Positions 5,902 to 13,596 of a stretch of DNA of 15,522 nt are shown one piece after another. Position numbers and translations under genes: made by a program. The stretch is taken from the NCBI GenBank assembly GCA_964596165.1, contig CAZQTW010000103.1:1-15522 (forward strand). The letters are read 5' to 3'. How positions within the stretch are numbered: the stretch's first letter is position 1; the number at the start of each line of letters is the position of its first letter. This DNA is from CAYUQT01 sp964596165. Lineage in GTDB: Bacteria > Planctomycetota > Phycisphaerae > UBA1845 > JAFGLZ01. The notes below the pieces were generated by a model. It was given only the letters and a program-made list of their open reading frames with translations, was not told the DNA's origin and did not search any database.

Positions 5902-8900
5902 TCAGTACCGAACGACAACCTGTTGATGCCCGTTTACCTTGCCCAGAAGCACCGTCTCTCGATCCATGCGGGTCTCGAGGCCGTTGACCGTGACCTTTGC
6001 CGGTAACGCCCGTTGGGGAAGGCGAACGACCAGCCGCAATTCAACGGGCTGGTCGCCCCGCGGTGGATCAATGTCGATTGTGACCGTCTTTTCCGTGGCC
6101 TGGCTGCGGAGCGCCATGACGCCGTAGTACGTGGGGGCGTTTGTGACAACGATCGACTGCCCCGGATCGAACCACCGGCGCGGACATCCGCGCAGGAGCC
6201 AGAGCACATCGGGATCCTGTTCGTCGATCACCATACGCCGGAGCATGTCAATCAGCCGTCCGTTGCCGGACGCATTGGGCTGAAACGGCGAGTAGTTGGC
6301 GTTGCTCACGTGGATGCGTTCGACCGTCTGGTAGCAGTCCTGCGACAGGCCGTAGGCCAGGTTCGAGTAGAGGATCAGCAGGGCCTTCTCGATTTCGTCC
6401 CGTGCAAGCAGGTTCTGGAAGTAGCCTCGCTCGGAGCTATTGACGTACCAGAAGGGATTTCTCTTGCCCAGTTCCTTGGGCTCATCCATTCGATTGGTCA
6501 GGCCCATCAGCGTTCCCCAGGTCCGCTCAAGATACGCGAACATGGCCTCGAACCGCGGGTCGGACCGGGCGTCGAGCAGCCCCGTGGCGAACATGCAGGC
6601 CGGTCCGTCGGCCCACCACAGCCCACCTTGTTCACCCTTCTGCGTAGGCACAAGATTCGGGACGAACAGCAGCCCTGTGTCGGGATCGACGTATTGCGAC
6701 CGTCGAACGGCCTCCAGGATGCATGCGCGGTATTCGTCGGCTTCCCGGGTCAACCGTTCGGCGTCGGGCAGCCGGGCGTCGCGAAACGCCGCGGCCGCCT
6801 CATCCATGCCTTTCCAGGTGAAGGTGTCCGAGAAGAAGAAGTAGTGCCATCCCTCCCAGTCGTGGACGCGTCCCTTCGGAAGCAGGCCATAGTAGGGTAC
6901 CTTTTCGCCTGCTTCCGTGAATCGCCGGGTCCGGGATCGTTCGCCCTGGATCCAATCCCACGCGGCCAGCATGCTTGGGGTGTTTTGCTTGAGCCATGCC
7001 GCATCACGCGAGTAGCGGTACTTCGCGCCCATGGCCCACAACACCGAGCCCGTTTCGTTGGTCCAGCGGAGCAGGAAGTTGCCGGTGTAGCAGCCGTAGG
7101 AGCACTTCGTTTCGCCCTCCGGTTTGCGGCCCGGTTCGGCATACGGGCCCACGCCCGTCTGGCGTTCGGTGAAGAACTTGAGCGTCGGCTCCATCTCACG
7201 GTGGTAGCCCACAGAACACAGCGGGACGATCATGTGTGCGCATTCCCAGGGCCACACCCCCTCCCACATCGGAGACTGGAACGGCTCATGCCATGGCCGA
7301 TCGGGGTTCTTGCGAAGGTTGTTCAGACAGGACAGGATCAGGTGGCGGTAGACGTCGTTGATCCGAGGTTCGGGCGTGGTCAATTTCATGCCGGGTTCGA
7401 GGCCTCTGTCCCAATAGGCCTCGGCGCGGGCCAGTGCGGCGTCGAACGTCACCTGTCGCATCCATCCGGCGTCCGCGACGGACAGGGGTTCGCAAGACCC
7501 GGCGATCACGAGATCGAGAGTACACGTCTCGTTCGGCTTCAGTTCGCACTCAAAGCGCACGACGTTTCGAAGCACCTCGGGAAGCAGGGGATCTTTCGTG
7601 CGTGTGGTGAACTCACCGAGGGCCTCGACCTTTGTCGGGGCGGTCCCTCGCCAGGTCAGCAGGGGCCTGTCGTCCAGCATGACGAGGTCCTGGTCCACCT
7701 TGACGCCCATGGGCGGCTCCAGCCACCGTGAGGCCGATGCAAGAAAGGGTTGATAGTTTGTGTTCTGCTGTCCGTGCATCCGCCCGATCAGCAGATAGAG
7801 CGGCACGCGGCGCGATTCGCCCGCGGTGTTGCGCACCGCCATTCGGACGACAACCACCTGCGGCTCGCGTCCGGTGACCGTCTCATCGTCCTTCGGCAGG
7901 ATCGCAAGGGCCGTCTGGCGGATCTCGCACGACTCGGCCGGCCAGCGGCTCTCTACGATGGGCTGGTATCCTCGGTGCAACTTGCGCTCGACGCGATACA
8001 TGTCGGGGAGCTGGAACGGCTCGCCGCACGCGATGCCCACGCCGTACGCCTCGTTGGCCCGGCCCAGTGCGATCGACATATCCGGATGGACGAAGACGAC
8101 GTCGGAGTAGTATCGCGCCTCGATCGGCATGCGTTGTGTCATGGGCGCGGCCATCCCGATCAGGTCGTCCCACCCGACCTCGACGTGGTTCGTGGCCACG
8201 CCGTCGAGCGTGGGGGCCTTCAGCAGACGCTCCCAGGCCTTTTCGTATGCCGGTTTGGCCTTCTCGCGCGACTGGTTGTCGCGCTGGATCGCCTTGTCGT
8301 CCTCTCGCGCCGCCTGTCGCACCAGGTCGAAATCCGGCATGTCAATCGTCGTCGAGAGTTTCAGATCATCGATGGTCGCGTCGGCCTCGTGGCCATCCAT
8401 AACGCCCATCCATCGCGTGACGCACGGCAGCGAGCCCACGTGGAAAACCTTCTGCCGGCTCGGCATCGATTCCGATGTGTGGATGCGGTGGCGAAGGGCG
8501 CCGTCGATATAGAGCGCGCGGCACTTGGCGGCCTGATCCCAGCAGACGACGACGTGATGCCACTGGCCCGCACGCCAGTCGACCGGAGCGGCCAGCCCCC
8601 CCAAAGCACCGTCGCCGCCGAAGTATACGAGCCCTTTGCCGTCCTTTCCCAGGAAGCCCAGAACGGTCCGCCCGCCACCGCCGGGGTTGTTGTCGATTCC
8701 CCAGAAGAAGCGATCGCCGAAGGCATTCACGCTGTCCCAGTTCGGGCGGACCCACAGATCCAGCGTCCCGCGCTTGGGGTCGAGGTGATTTTCCGTGGGA
8801 TAGGTCAGGACCGCGCCTTTGACGAACTCCGCCGCCTGACCGGTCCGTCCGGCGGTGAAACGTACGCCGATGTTGGTGACGGGGTTTACGCCTCGCTCGG

Positions 8901-9000
8901 CTATCACTCCCTGATCGAAGGAAAGCTGGAACGGCGTGCCGGCGTCTCGCTCCGTGGCAGCGCTCAGCAATCCGGTCAGCATCATCATGAGAACGTGCAT
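5902..9000 (-). CDS. Secreted LamG-plus-(alpha/alpha)6 glycosidase-like protein
   Basis: This 1032-residue protein starts with a short hydrophobic signal (MHVLMMMLTGLLSAA, probable cleavage after about residue 15), so it is exported. Residues of about 25-220 form a concanavalin/LamG-like domain with typical phrases such as GTLDLWVRPNW, GQWHHVVVCWD and LYIDGALRH. A beta-sandwich region follows to about 520. About 540-935 is rich in aromatic helices (for example SPMWEGVWPWECAHM, SYGCYTGNFLLRW, FFFSDTFTWKGMDEA) and resembles a six-hairpin glycosidase domain. A C-terminal beta domain covers about 945-1032. This order resembles glycoside hydrolases of the alpha/alpha-barrel clans, but I cannot name a family, catalytic acids or substrate. 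The ATG follows AAGGAG with a 7-nt spacer, and an in-frame TAA just upstream rules out a longer start. The Tat oxidoreductase follows downstream. Confidence 0.8.
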   Translation of the reverse strand: MHVLMMMLTGLLSAATERDAGTPFQLSFDQGVIAERGVNPVTNIGVRFTAGRTGQAAEFVKGAVLTYPTENHLDPKRGTLDLWVRPNWDSVNAFGDRFFWGIDNNPGGGGRTVLGFLGKDGKGLVYFGGDGALGGLAAPVDWRAGQWHHVVVCWDQAAKCRALYIDGALRHRIHTSESMPSRQKVFHVGSLPCVTRWMGVMDGHEADATIDDLKLSTTIDMPDFDLVRQAAREDDKAIQRDNQSREKAKPAYEKAWERLLKAPTLDGVATNHVEVGWDDLIGMAAPMTQRMPIEARYYSDVVFVHPDMSIALGRANEAYGVGIACGEPFQLPDMYRVERKLHRGYQPIVESRWPAESCEIRQTALAILPKDDETVTGREPQVVVVRMAVRNTAGESRRVPLYLLIGRMHGQQNTNYQPFLASASRWLEPPMGVKVDQDLVMLDDRPLLTWRGTAPTKVEALGEFTTRTKDPLLPEVLRNVVRFECELKPNETCTLDLVIAGSCEPLSVADAGWMRQVTFDAALARAEAYWDRGLEPGMKLTTPEPRINDVYRHLILSCLNNLRKNPDRPWHEPFQSPMWEGVWPWECAHMIVPLCSVGYHREMEPTLKFFTERQTGVGPYAEPGRKPEGETKCSYGCYTGNFLLRWTNETGSVLWAMGAKYRYSRDAAWLKQNTPSMLAAWDWIQGERSRTRRFTEAGEKVPYYGLLPKGRVHDWEGWHYFFFSDTFTWKGMDEAAAAFRDARLPDAERLTREADEYRACILEAVRRSQYVDPDTGLLFVPNLVPTQKGEQGGLWWADGPACMFATGLLDARSDPRFEAMFAYLERTWGTLMGLTNRMDEPKELGKRNPFWYVNSSERGYFQNLLARDEIEKALLILYSNLAYGLSQDCYQTVERIHVSNANYSPFQPNASGNGRLIDMLRRMVIDEQDPDVLWLLRGCPRRWFDPGQSIVVTNAPTYYGVMALRSQATEKTVTIDIDPPRGDQPVELRLVVRLPQRALPAKVTVNGLETRMDRETVLLGKVNGHQQVVVRY

Positions 9001-9127
9001 GCCTCTGCTCCTTCACATTAACCGCGAAATGCTCGATCCAATCGCGTTTCGGGTCAATGGGTGATTTTGTGATCCGATGAAAGGGTGGGTTTTACCCGCC
9101 GTTCGCTTGCGTTGTGATAGACGGTGA

Positions 9128-9658
9128 TCACCGGCGGTCAAAACCTGCCCTCGTCTCCGACCTTCTTCGCTGCCCCATCGTGAGTTCTGTACCACACTCA
9201 GGGCACACGCCGCTCTCGTTCCCCGTCAGGTCGTAGCCGCACTTGCGGCAGTGCCCAGGAGGAGGGCGGTCACGATACCAAAGAAGGGCAGTGGGGATCA
9301 GAGTCGCAAGGACTGGTATCCACAGTGGGATGATGATCGTTAGACTTCTGCTCCCACCTTGAACTTTGTAGTAAAAGGGGCGACACCACCAAGTCCACCT
9401 TGAAACCCACCGTGAACGCATGGAGAGACTGCCCCAACTCCACTTGGCAGGATAATGTGGACCGTGGGAAACGTCGAACATGAGACGCCCGCTGCTCAGG
9501 CGGGAATGGATAACCCAGGAGGTGGAGCTGGAAGAATGAGGTATCCACAGGAAATAGACGCCCTCAAGAGCACTTAATACGGACGCTGCGATTAACAGCA
9601 GGCACATTACCGTGCCCAGCCATTTCAGTACTCGTCGTAGACGAGATCGCCGTTGCAT
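9128..9658 (-). CDS. Membrane protein with C-terminal planctomycete-type zinc ribbon
   Basis: This 176-residue protein has a basic N terminus, a membrane segment at about 11-38, a Trp- and Ser-rich middle, a second membrane segment at about 106-128, and a C-terminal zinc ribbon. The ribbon has C137-x2-C140 and C152-x2-C155 in the context CRKCGYDLTGNESGVCPECG (137-156). This ribbon recurs in many small membrane proteins of planctomycetes, whose function I do not know. Both termini are probably cytoplasmic, joined by an exported loop of about 70 residues. The start lies 4 bp after the stop of the upstream small gene, with GGAG about 10 nt before the ATG, which suggests translational coupling. 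The middle is poorly conserved-looking, and base composition here seems lower in GC than in the flanking housekeeping genes. Confidence 0.72.
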   Translation of the reverse strand: MQRRSRLRRVLKWLGTVMCLLLIAASVLSALEGVYFLWIPHSSSSTSWVIHSRLSSGRLMFDVSHGPHYPAKWSWGSLSMRSRWVSRWTWWCRPFYYKVQGGSRSLTIIIPLWIPVLATLIPTALLWYRDRPPPGHCRKCGYDLTGNESGVCPECGTELTMGQRRRSETRAGFDRR

Positions 9659-9662
9659 TGCG

Positions 9663-9869
9663 TCAGATCTCCATAGCTTTGTGCTTTGCGATCAGTTCAC
9701 GAACGGCAGGTACCAGCTCGACGGGTACCTCCATGATGGATTGTGTGCGGTCCTCGTAGGCGGCTTCGTCCTCGGCAGTCGCCACGTCCTCGATTTGGCC
9801 TTCATAGTGGGCCAAGACCTTCCGAACGCGGTTTTCATCCCATCCGGGCGGAAATCGCTTGTCTGTCAT
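9663..9869 (-). CDS. Small acidic antitoxin-like protein
   Basis: A 68-residue protein beginning MTDKRFPPGWDENRVRKVL, with an acidic middle (about 27-40) and an end rich in ELVPAVRELIAKH. I recognise it as a family of small proteins often found beside toxin-type genes and presumed to be antitoxins; that is recollection, not a demonstrated function. I chose the ATG at 9869 because GGAGG stands 5 nt before it; a longer frame from 9932 would add 21 residues lacking that support. The PIN toxin gene ends 75 bp upstream and the zinc-ribbon gene begins 4 bp downstream. The PIN toxin already has its own overlapping antitoxin, so the partner of this one is unclear. Confidence 0.7.
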   Translation of the reverse strand: MTDKRFPPGWDENRVRKVLAHYEGQIEDVATAEDEAAYEDRTQSIMEVPVELVPAVRELIAKHKAMEI

Positions 9870-9944
9870 GTCTGCCTCCGCCGTTTGCGTCGCCACGCCC
9901 GCTGACCATTCGGCAGCCAAGACACGCCCCAAACGCCTCGCTGG

Positions 9945-10355
9945 TCAGGCGATCAGAGCGGCGAACCCTTCCTGAACAAAATGATCGTCGTGCGTGAGGA
10001 CGTCTCTGAGATTGTGCTGTCGCATGGCCTCCATCGAGACGCAGTCCGTCAGGCTGTAGCTCTTGTCGAGCCTGGACTCGTACAACCGGAGCCCCGATAG
10101 AAAGGACTCGTGTGACTGCGGAATGACGTGAACGTTCGGGTTCTGCAAGACACGCCGGACCAATAGTACTGCCGCGTTCCGAGCCTCCATACCAAAGCCT
10201 GCAAAGTAGGCAAGCAGTTCGATCAGGACCTCGTCCGTAGTCACGATGAAAAAGGGACGGAGCGACGCACTGAGTTGAGCGGCGCGCTCGTGCCACTCAT
10301 CCCTTGGGTTGGCCAGCGCGATCCAATAATGCGTGTCGGCGAAAACGGTTCTCAT
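9945..10355 (-). CDS. PIN-domain toxin (VapC-like ribonuclease)
   Basis: A 136-residue, single-domain PIN protein of the VapC class, expected to be a Mg2+-dependent ribonuclease. Acidic active-site candidates fall at the expected places: D7 in VFADTHYWIAL, E46 in DEVLIELL, D104 in YSLTDCVSM, and D123 or D124 in LTHDDHF. The length is normal. The ATG (10355) overlaps the stop of the upstream small gene by 4 bp, the usual tight coupling of an antitoxin-toxin pair with antitoxin first. The RNA target cannot be inferred. No truncation or missing catalytic residue is apparent, so the toxin should be active. Confidence 0.88.
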   Translation of the reverse strand: MRTVFADTHYWIALANPRDEWHERAAQLSASLRPFFIVTTDEVLIELLAYFAGFGMEARNAAVLLVRRVLQNPNVHVIPQSHESFLSGLRLYESRLDKSYSLTDCVSMEAMRQHNLRDVLTHDDHFVQEGFAALIA

Positions 10356-10546
10356 TCCGATCTCTTCGGGGCGCCGTAGATGTAGTGATCGTGCTGGTCG
10401 GCGCCATCGGTTGGGAGAACGTTAATGACCTGAGCGGGAAGCGTAGACACAACCTCTTCGAACTCCTGCCAAATTGGCTTGGCAGTGGTATCGAACTGTT
10501 TCTCACCGATGTCACCCAACGCGGCAGGCGTCTTTAGCCTTGTCAT
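10352..10546 (-). CDS. Antitoxin partner of the PIN toxin
   Basis: A 64-residue protein (MTRLKTPAALGD... to ...HDHYIYGAPKRSE), acidic in the middle with a conserved-looking DQHDHYIYGAPKR tail that I associate with small genes preceding PIN toxins. The 4-bp overlap with the toxin start supports the antitoxin role; there is no recognisable ribbon-helix-helix or AbrB motif, so its DNA-binding capacity is unknown. The ATG at 10546 follows GAGGAA at a good distance; an upstream in-frame ATG (10579) would place that ribosome site inside the coding region. A promoter candidate lies about 55 bp upstream. Confidence 0.75.
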   Translation of the reverse strand: MTRLKTPAALGDIGEKQFDTTAKPIWQEFEEVVSTLPAQVINVLPTDGADQHDHYIYGAPKRSE

Positions 10547-10600
10547 GATGATGTTCCTCATCGGCAATGGGTTGTGCACTTCTATGCTTGCTCAACTGCT

Positions 10601-10629
10601 ATTGTATCCGCCTACTAGCGAAAGACCAA
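10601..10629 (-). promoter_or_regulatory. Candidate promoter of the toxin-antitoxin block
   Basis: On the - strand TACAAT (10606-10601, five of six matches) lies 17 bp after TTGGTC (10629-10624, three of six matches, keeping TTG). Transcription would begin near 10594, leaving about 48 nt before the antitoxin ATG. It would let the block be expressed independently of ileS. Confidence 0.45.
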
Positions 10630-10653
10630 ACGGTGCCTACCGATACCGGCGGT

Positions 10654-10682
10654 GGGCCGTTGGAAAACCTCTCAACGGGCCC
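10654..10682 (-). terminator. Hairpin after ileS, terminator without a U-run
   Basis: Thirteen bases past the ileS stop the transcript can pair GGGCC(C)GUUG with CAACGGCCC (10682-10673 and 10662-10654): nine base pairs, one bulged C and a 10-nt loop. No U-tract follows, so it may stabilise the 3' end or act with Rho rather than be a classical intrinsic terminator. Confidence 0.35.
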
Positions 10683-10695
10683 GGGTGCAGGCAGC

Positions 10696-13596
10696 CTAAC
10701 CCTTCACCACCGCCGCACAGCGGTCGCAGAGGTCGGGCGTGGCGGCGAGCGTGCCCACCGTTTCGCGGTAGTTCCAGCAGCGATCGCACTTGTGGAACTT
10801 CGTTCGACGGACTTCGGCGAACAGTCCGTCGACGCGGCCGGCCGGCGTGGAGACCGCCGCATCGTCGGTCAGGTCGATCTTCGACACAATCATGAGCTGT
10901 TCGAGCTGCGGCTTCCACCGCTCGATGAGCGGTCGGATCTTGGCGTCGGCGCGGAGCCGGACTTCGACCTCCTGGCTGCTGCCGACGAGGCCCTTGGCCG
11001 CGATCTCCTCGGCGCTGTGGCGTTTCTTGTCGTAGCGGATCTGCTGGATGAACGGCAGGATTGCCTCGCGAATCTCCAGAAGTCGGTCCCAATCTTGCTC
11101 GAAGGCATCGTCCTTCGGATAGTGGTCGAGCTCGGGCATCATGGCGAAGTGGATGCTGGGCAGCCCCTTATTGCCGGGCAGGTAGTCCCAGACTTCTTCG
11201 GTGGTGTGGACCAGGATCGGCGCGAGCAGCCGGGCGAGTGCCGATAGGACGTCGTACATCGCCGACTGGCTTGACCGTCGGCGCGGCGAATCGGCCGCAT
11301 CGCAATACATGTGGTCCTTCAGGACGTCCACGTAGATACTCGACAACCGGACCGCGCAGAAGTTGTGGATTGTCGAGAACACGCGGTGAAAGGCGTACTC
11401 GTCGTAGGCCTTGAGGCATCGGTCGGTCGTCTTGCGGAGTTCGGTGAGGATCCACGTGTCGATCGGCTCGAGCCGCTCCGCCGGCACGTGATGCCGCTGG
11501 GGGTCGAAATCGAACAGGTTGCCCAGTAGGATACGGAAGGTGTTGCGGATCCGCCGGTATTCGTCGGCCATTTCCTTCATCAGGTGGATGCCCGTCGGGA
11601 TGTCGTCCTGGTAGTTGATGCTACTGACCCAGAGCCGCATCAGTTCGGCGCCGACCTGCTGCAGCGCGTCGTCCACCGAGACGAAGTTGCCCTTGCTTTT
11701 GGACATTTTGTTGCCGTTCTCGTCGACGATGAACCCGTGGGTGACGACCGAGTTGAACGGCGGCGAGTCGTAGGCGGCCACGCCCGTGATGAGGCTGACC
11801 TGGAACCATCCGCGATGTTGATCGCTACCCTCCAAGTACATTTCAGACGGCCAGGTCAGGTGGCTGTTCTGCTGCAGCACGGATCGGTGCGAACACCCGC
11901 TTTCGAACCAGACGTCGAAGATGTCGTTTTCCTTCTCGAAGGTCGTGCCGCCGCACGCGGCGCAGCGCGTCCCTTGGGGCAGGAGGTCGGCGGCCTCATG
12001 GGTGAACCAGTAGTCGGCCCCGTGTTTGGCGAAGAGGTCGCGGACGTGTCGAACCACGCCGGCGTCGAGCAGTGTCCGGCCGCACTCCTTGCAGAAGAAT
12101 CCGGGGATCGGCACGCCCCAGGCTCGCTGTCGGCTGATGCACCAGTCCGGGCGGGTCTCGATCATGCCGCGGATACGGCGGATGCCCCATTCGGGGATCC
12201 ACTGCACCTTTTGGATCGCGTCAAGCAACTGCCCGCGCAGGTTGTTGTGTTCCACGCTCACGAACCACTGCGTCGTGGCCCGGAAGATCACCGGGTTGTG
12301 GCACCGCCAGCAGTTGGGATAGCGGTGGGGATAGGGCTCGGCCTTGAGCAGGGCGCCGATCGTGTCCAGGTGTTCGACGATCTTGGGGTCGGCGTCGAAG
12401 ACCTTCATCCCGGCGAAGTAGGGGACCTCTTTGGTCAGCCGGCCCTGGTTGTCGACGGGGCTGTAGGCGTTGAGGTTGTACTTGCGGCCGGTGAGGAAAT
12501 CTTCGGCCCCGTGGCCGGGGGCGGTGTGGACACATCCGGTGCCGTCGCTGACCGTCACATAGTCGGCCAGCACGATCGGCGAGACGCGATCGATGAACAC
12601 GTGACGGTACCGCTTGCCTTCGAGTTTTCGGCCGACGGTGGTGTCCAGCCGCTCGAAGTCGGTGATGCCGCACTTGGCCATCACGTACTCAAGTAGTTCC
12701 TCGTTGATTTCCTCGACGACCTCGCCCTCTTCGTTCTCGATCTTTCGCGTTCTCGGGCCGTCGGCCATTACGCCGTATCGCTCGTTGCCCTTGTGGACGT
12801 AGCGGATGAGTCGATAAGTGAGGTCCGGGTGGAGGGCGATTGCGAGGTTTGCCGGCAGCGTCCAGGGGGTCGTGGTCCAGATGAGCATGTCGACCGGCTT
12901 GCCTTTGGCGGCGGGCAGGACGTCGCCCAGGTCGTCGACCATCGGAAAGGCGACGTAGACGCTGGGGCTGGTCTCGGTGCTGTATTCGAGTTCCGCCTCG
13001 GCGAGCGCGGTCTCGCAACTGATGCACCAGTGGATGGGACGCAGCGCGCGGTAGATGTATCCCCGCTCGACCAATCGGGCGAACGTGTCGATGACGCCGG
13101 CTTCGTACGACGGGCTTACCGTCAGATAGGGCGTTTCCCACTCGCCGAAGATGCCGAGTTGCATGAACTCCTCACGGTTGCGGTTCATGAACTTCATGGC
13201 GTAATCGAGGCATTGTTTGCGGATCTCGCTGACCGGGAGTTTTTTGAACTGCTCGCCCCGTTCGGTGGCCACCCGGTGTTCGATCGGCAGCCCGTGGCAG
13301 TCCCACCCCGGCAGGTAGGGGGAGTCGTAGCCCCGCATGGTCCAGTAGCGGACGACGAAGTCTTTGAGGACTTTGTTCATGCCGGTGCCGACGTGGAGGT
13401 CGCCGGTGGCATAAGGCGGGCCGTCGTGCAGGACCTTCTTGGGTCGGCCGGCGCGGGATTGGCGGATTTTTGTGTAGATGTTCATCTCGGCCCATCGCTT
13501 CTGCATGCGGGGTTCGAGGTTCAACAGGTCGCCCTTCATCGGAAAGTCCGTCTTGGGCGTCAGGATCGTGTCTTTGTAACTCTTCTTAGCTGCCAT
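10696..13596 (-). CDS. ileS: Isoleucyl-tRNA synthetase with variant HIGH motif
   Basis: A 966-residue class I synthetase that charges tRNA-Ile in the cytosol. After the typical N-terminal stretch, the ATP-binding HIGH motif reads H68-V-G-T71 (canonical HIGH). Other signatures are standard: PGWDCHGLPIEH from residue 96, the editing-site motif TAPGHGAEDF, an inserted Cys pair set (C502/C505 and C545/C548), KMSKS at 630-634, and a C-terminal zinc finger C937-x2-C940, C957-x2-C960. Length is normal for a bacterial enzyme. I placed the start at the ATG 13596, which has GAGG 7 nt upstream; the frame is open five codons further. This start lies within the last codons of the MATE gene (11-bp overlap), so the two are cotranscribed and probably translationally coupled. 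The operon leader is described at 15265-15445. Confidence 0.97.
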   Translation of the reverse strand: MAAKKSYKDTILTPKTDFPMKGDLLNLEPRMQKRWAEMNIYTKIRQSRAGRPKKVLHDGPPYATGDLHVGTGMNKVLKDFVVRYWTMRGYDSPYLPGWDCHGLPIEHRVATERGEQFKKLPVSEIRKQCLDYAMKFMNRNREEFMQLGIFGEWETPYLTVSPSYEAGVIDTFARLVERGYIYRALRPIHWCISCETALAEAELEYSTETSPSVYVAFPMVDDLGDVLPAAKGKPVDMLIWTTTPWTLPANLAIALHPDLTYRLIRYVHKGNERYGVMADGPRTRKIENEEGEVVEEINEELLEYVMAKCGITDFERLDTTVGRKLEGKRYRHVFIDRVSPIVLADYVTVSDGTGCVHTAPGHGAEDFLTGRKYNLNAYSPVDNQGRLTKEVPYFAGMKVFDADPKIVEHLDTIGALLKAEPYPHRYPNCWRCHNPVIFRATTQWFVSVEHNNLRGQLLDAIQKVQWIPEWGIRRIRGMIETRPDWCISRQRAWGVPIPGFFCKECGRTLLDAGVVRHVRDLFAKHGADYWFTHEAADLLPQGTRCAACGGTTFEKENDIFDVWFESGCSHRSVLQQNSHLTWPSEMYLEGSDQHRGWFQVSLITGVAAYDSPPFNSVVTHGFIVDENGNKMSKSKGNFVSVDDALQQVGAELMRLWVSSINYQDDIPTGIHLMKEMADEYRRIRNTFRILLGNLFDFDPQRHHVPAERLEPIDTWILTELRKTTDRCLKAYDEYAFHRVFSTIHNFCAVRLSSIYVDVLKDHMYCDAADSPRRRSSQSAMYDVLSALARLLAPILVHTTEEVWDYLPGNKGLPSIHFAMMPELDHYPKDDAFEQDWDRLLEIREAILPFIQQIRYDKKRHSAEEIAAKGLVGSSQEVEVRLRADAKIRPLIERWKPQLEQLMIVSKIDLTDDAAVSTPAGRVDGLFAEVRRTKFHKCDRCWNYRETVGTLAATPDLCDRCAAVVKG

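Noticed and set aside
6013..7731. 572-codon + strand frame
   Set aside because: Antisense shadow of the glycosidase-like gene; the - strand product has coherent domains and a signal peptide.
9084..9100. Hairpin GGTGGGT/ACCCGCC with TTT loop as terminator of the zinc-ribbon gene
   Set aside because: The stem is good only on the + strand (G-U pairing); on the transcribed - strand it has a mismatch and no U-run follows.
11584..12696. 370-codon + strand frame inside ileS
   Set aside because: Antisense shadow of the synthetase, whose motifs are unambiguous on the other strand.
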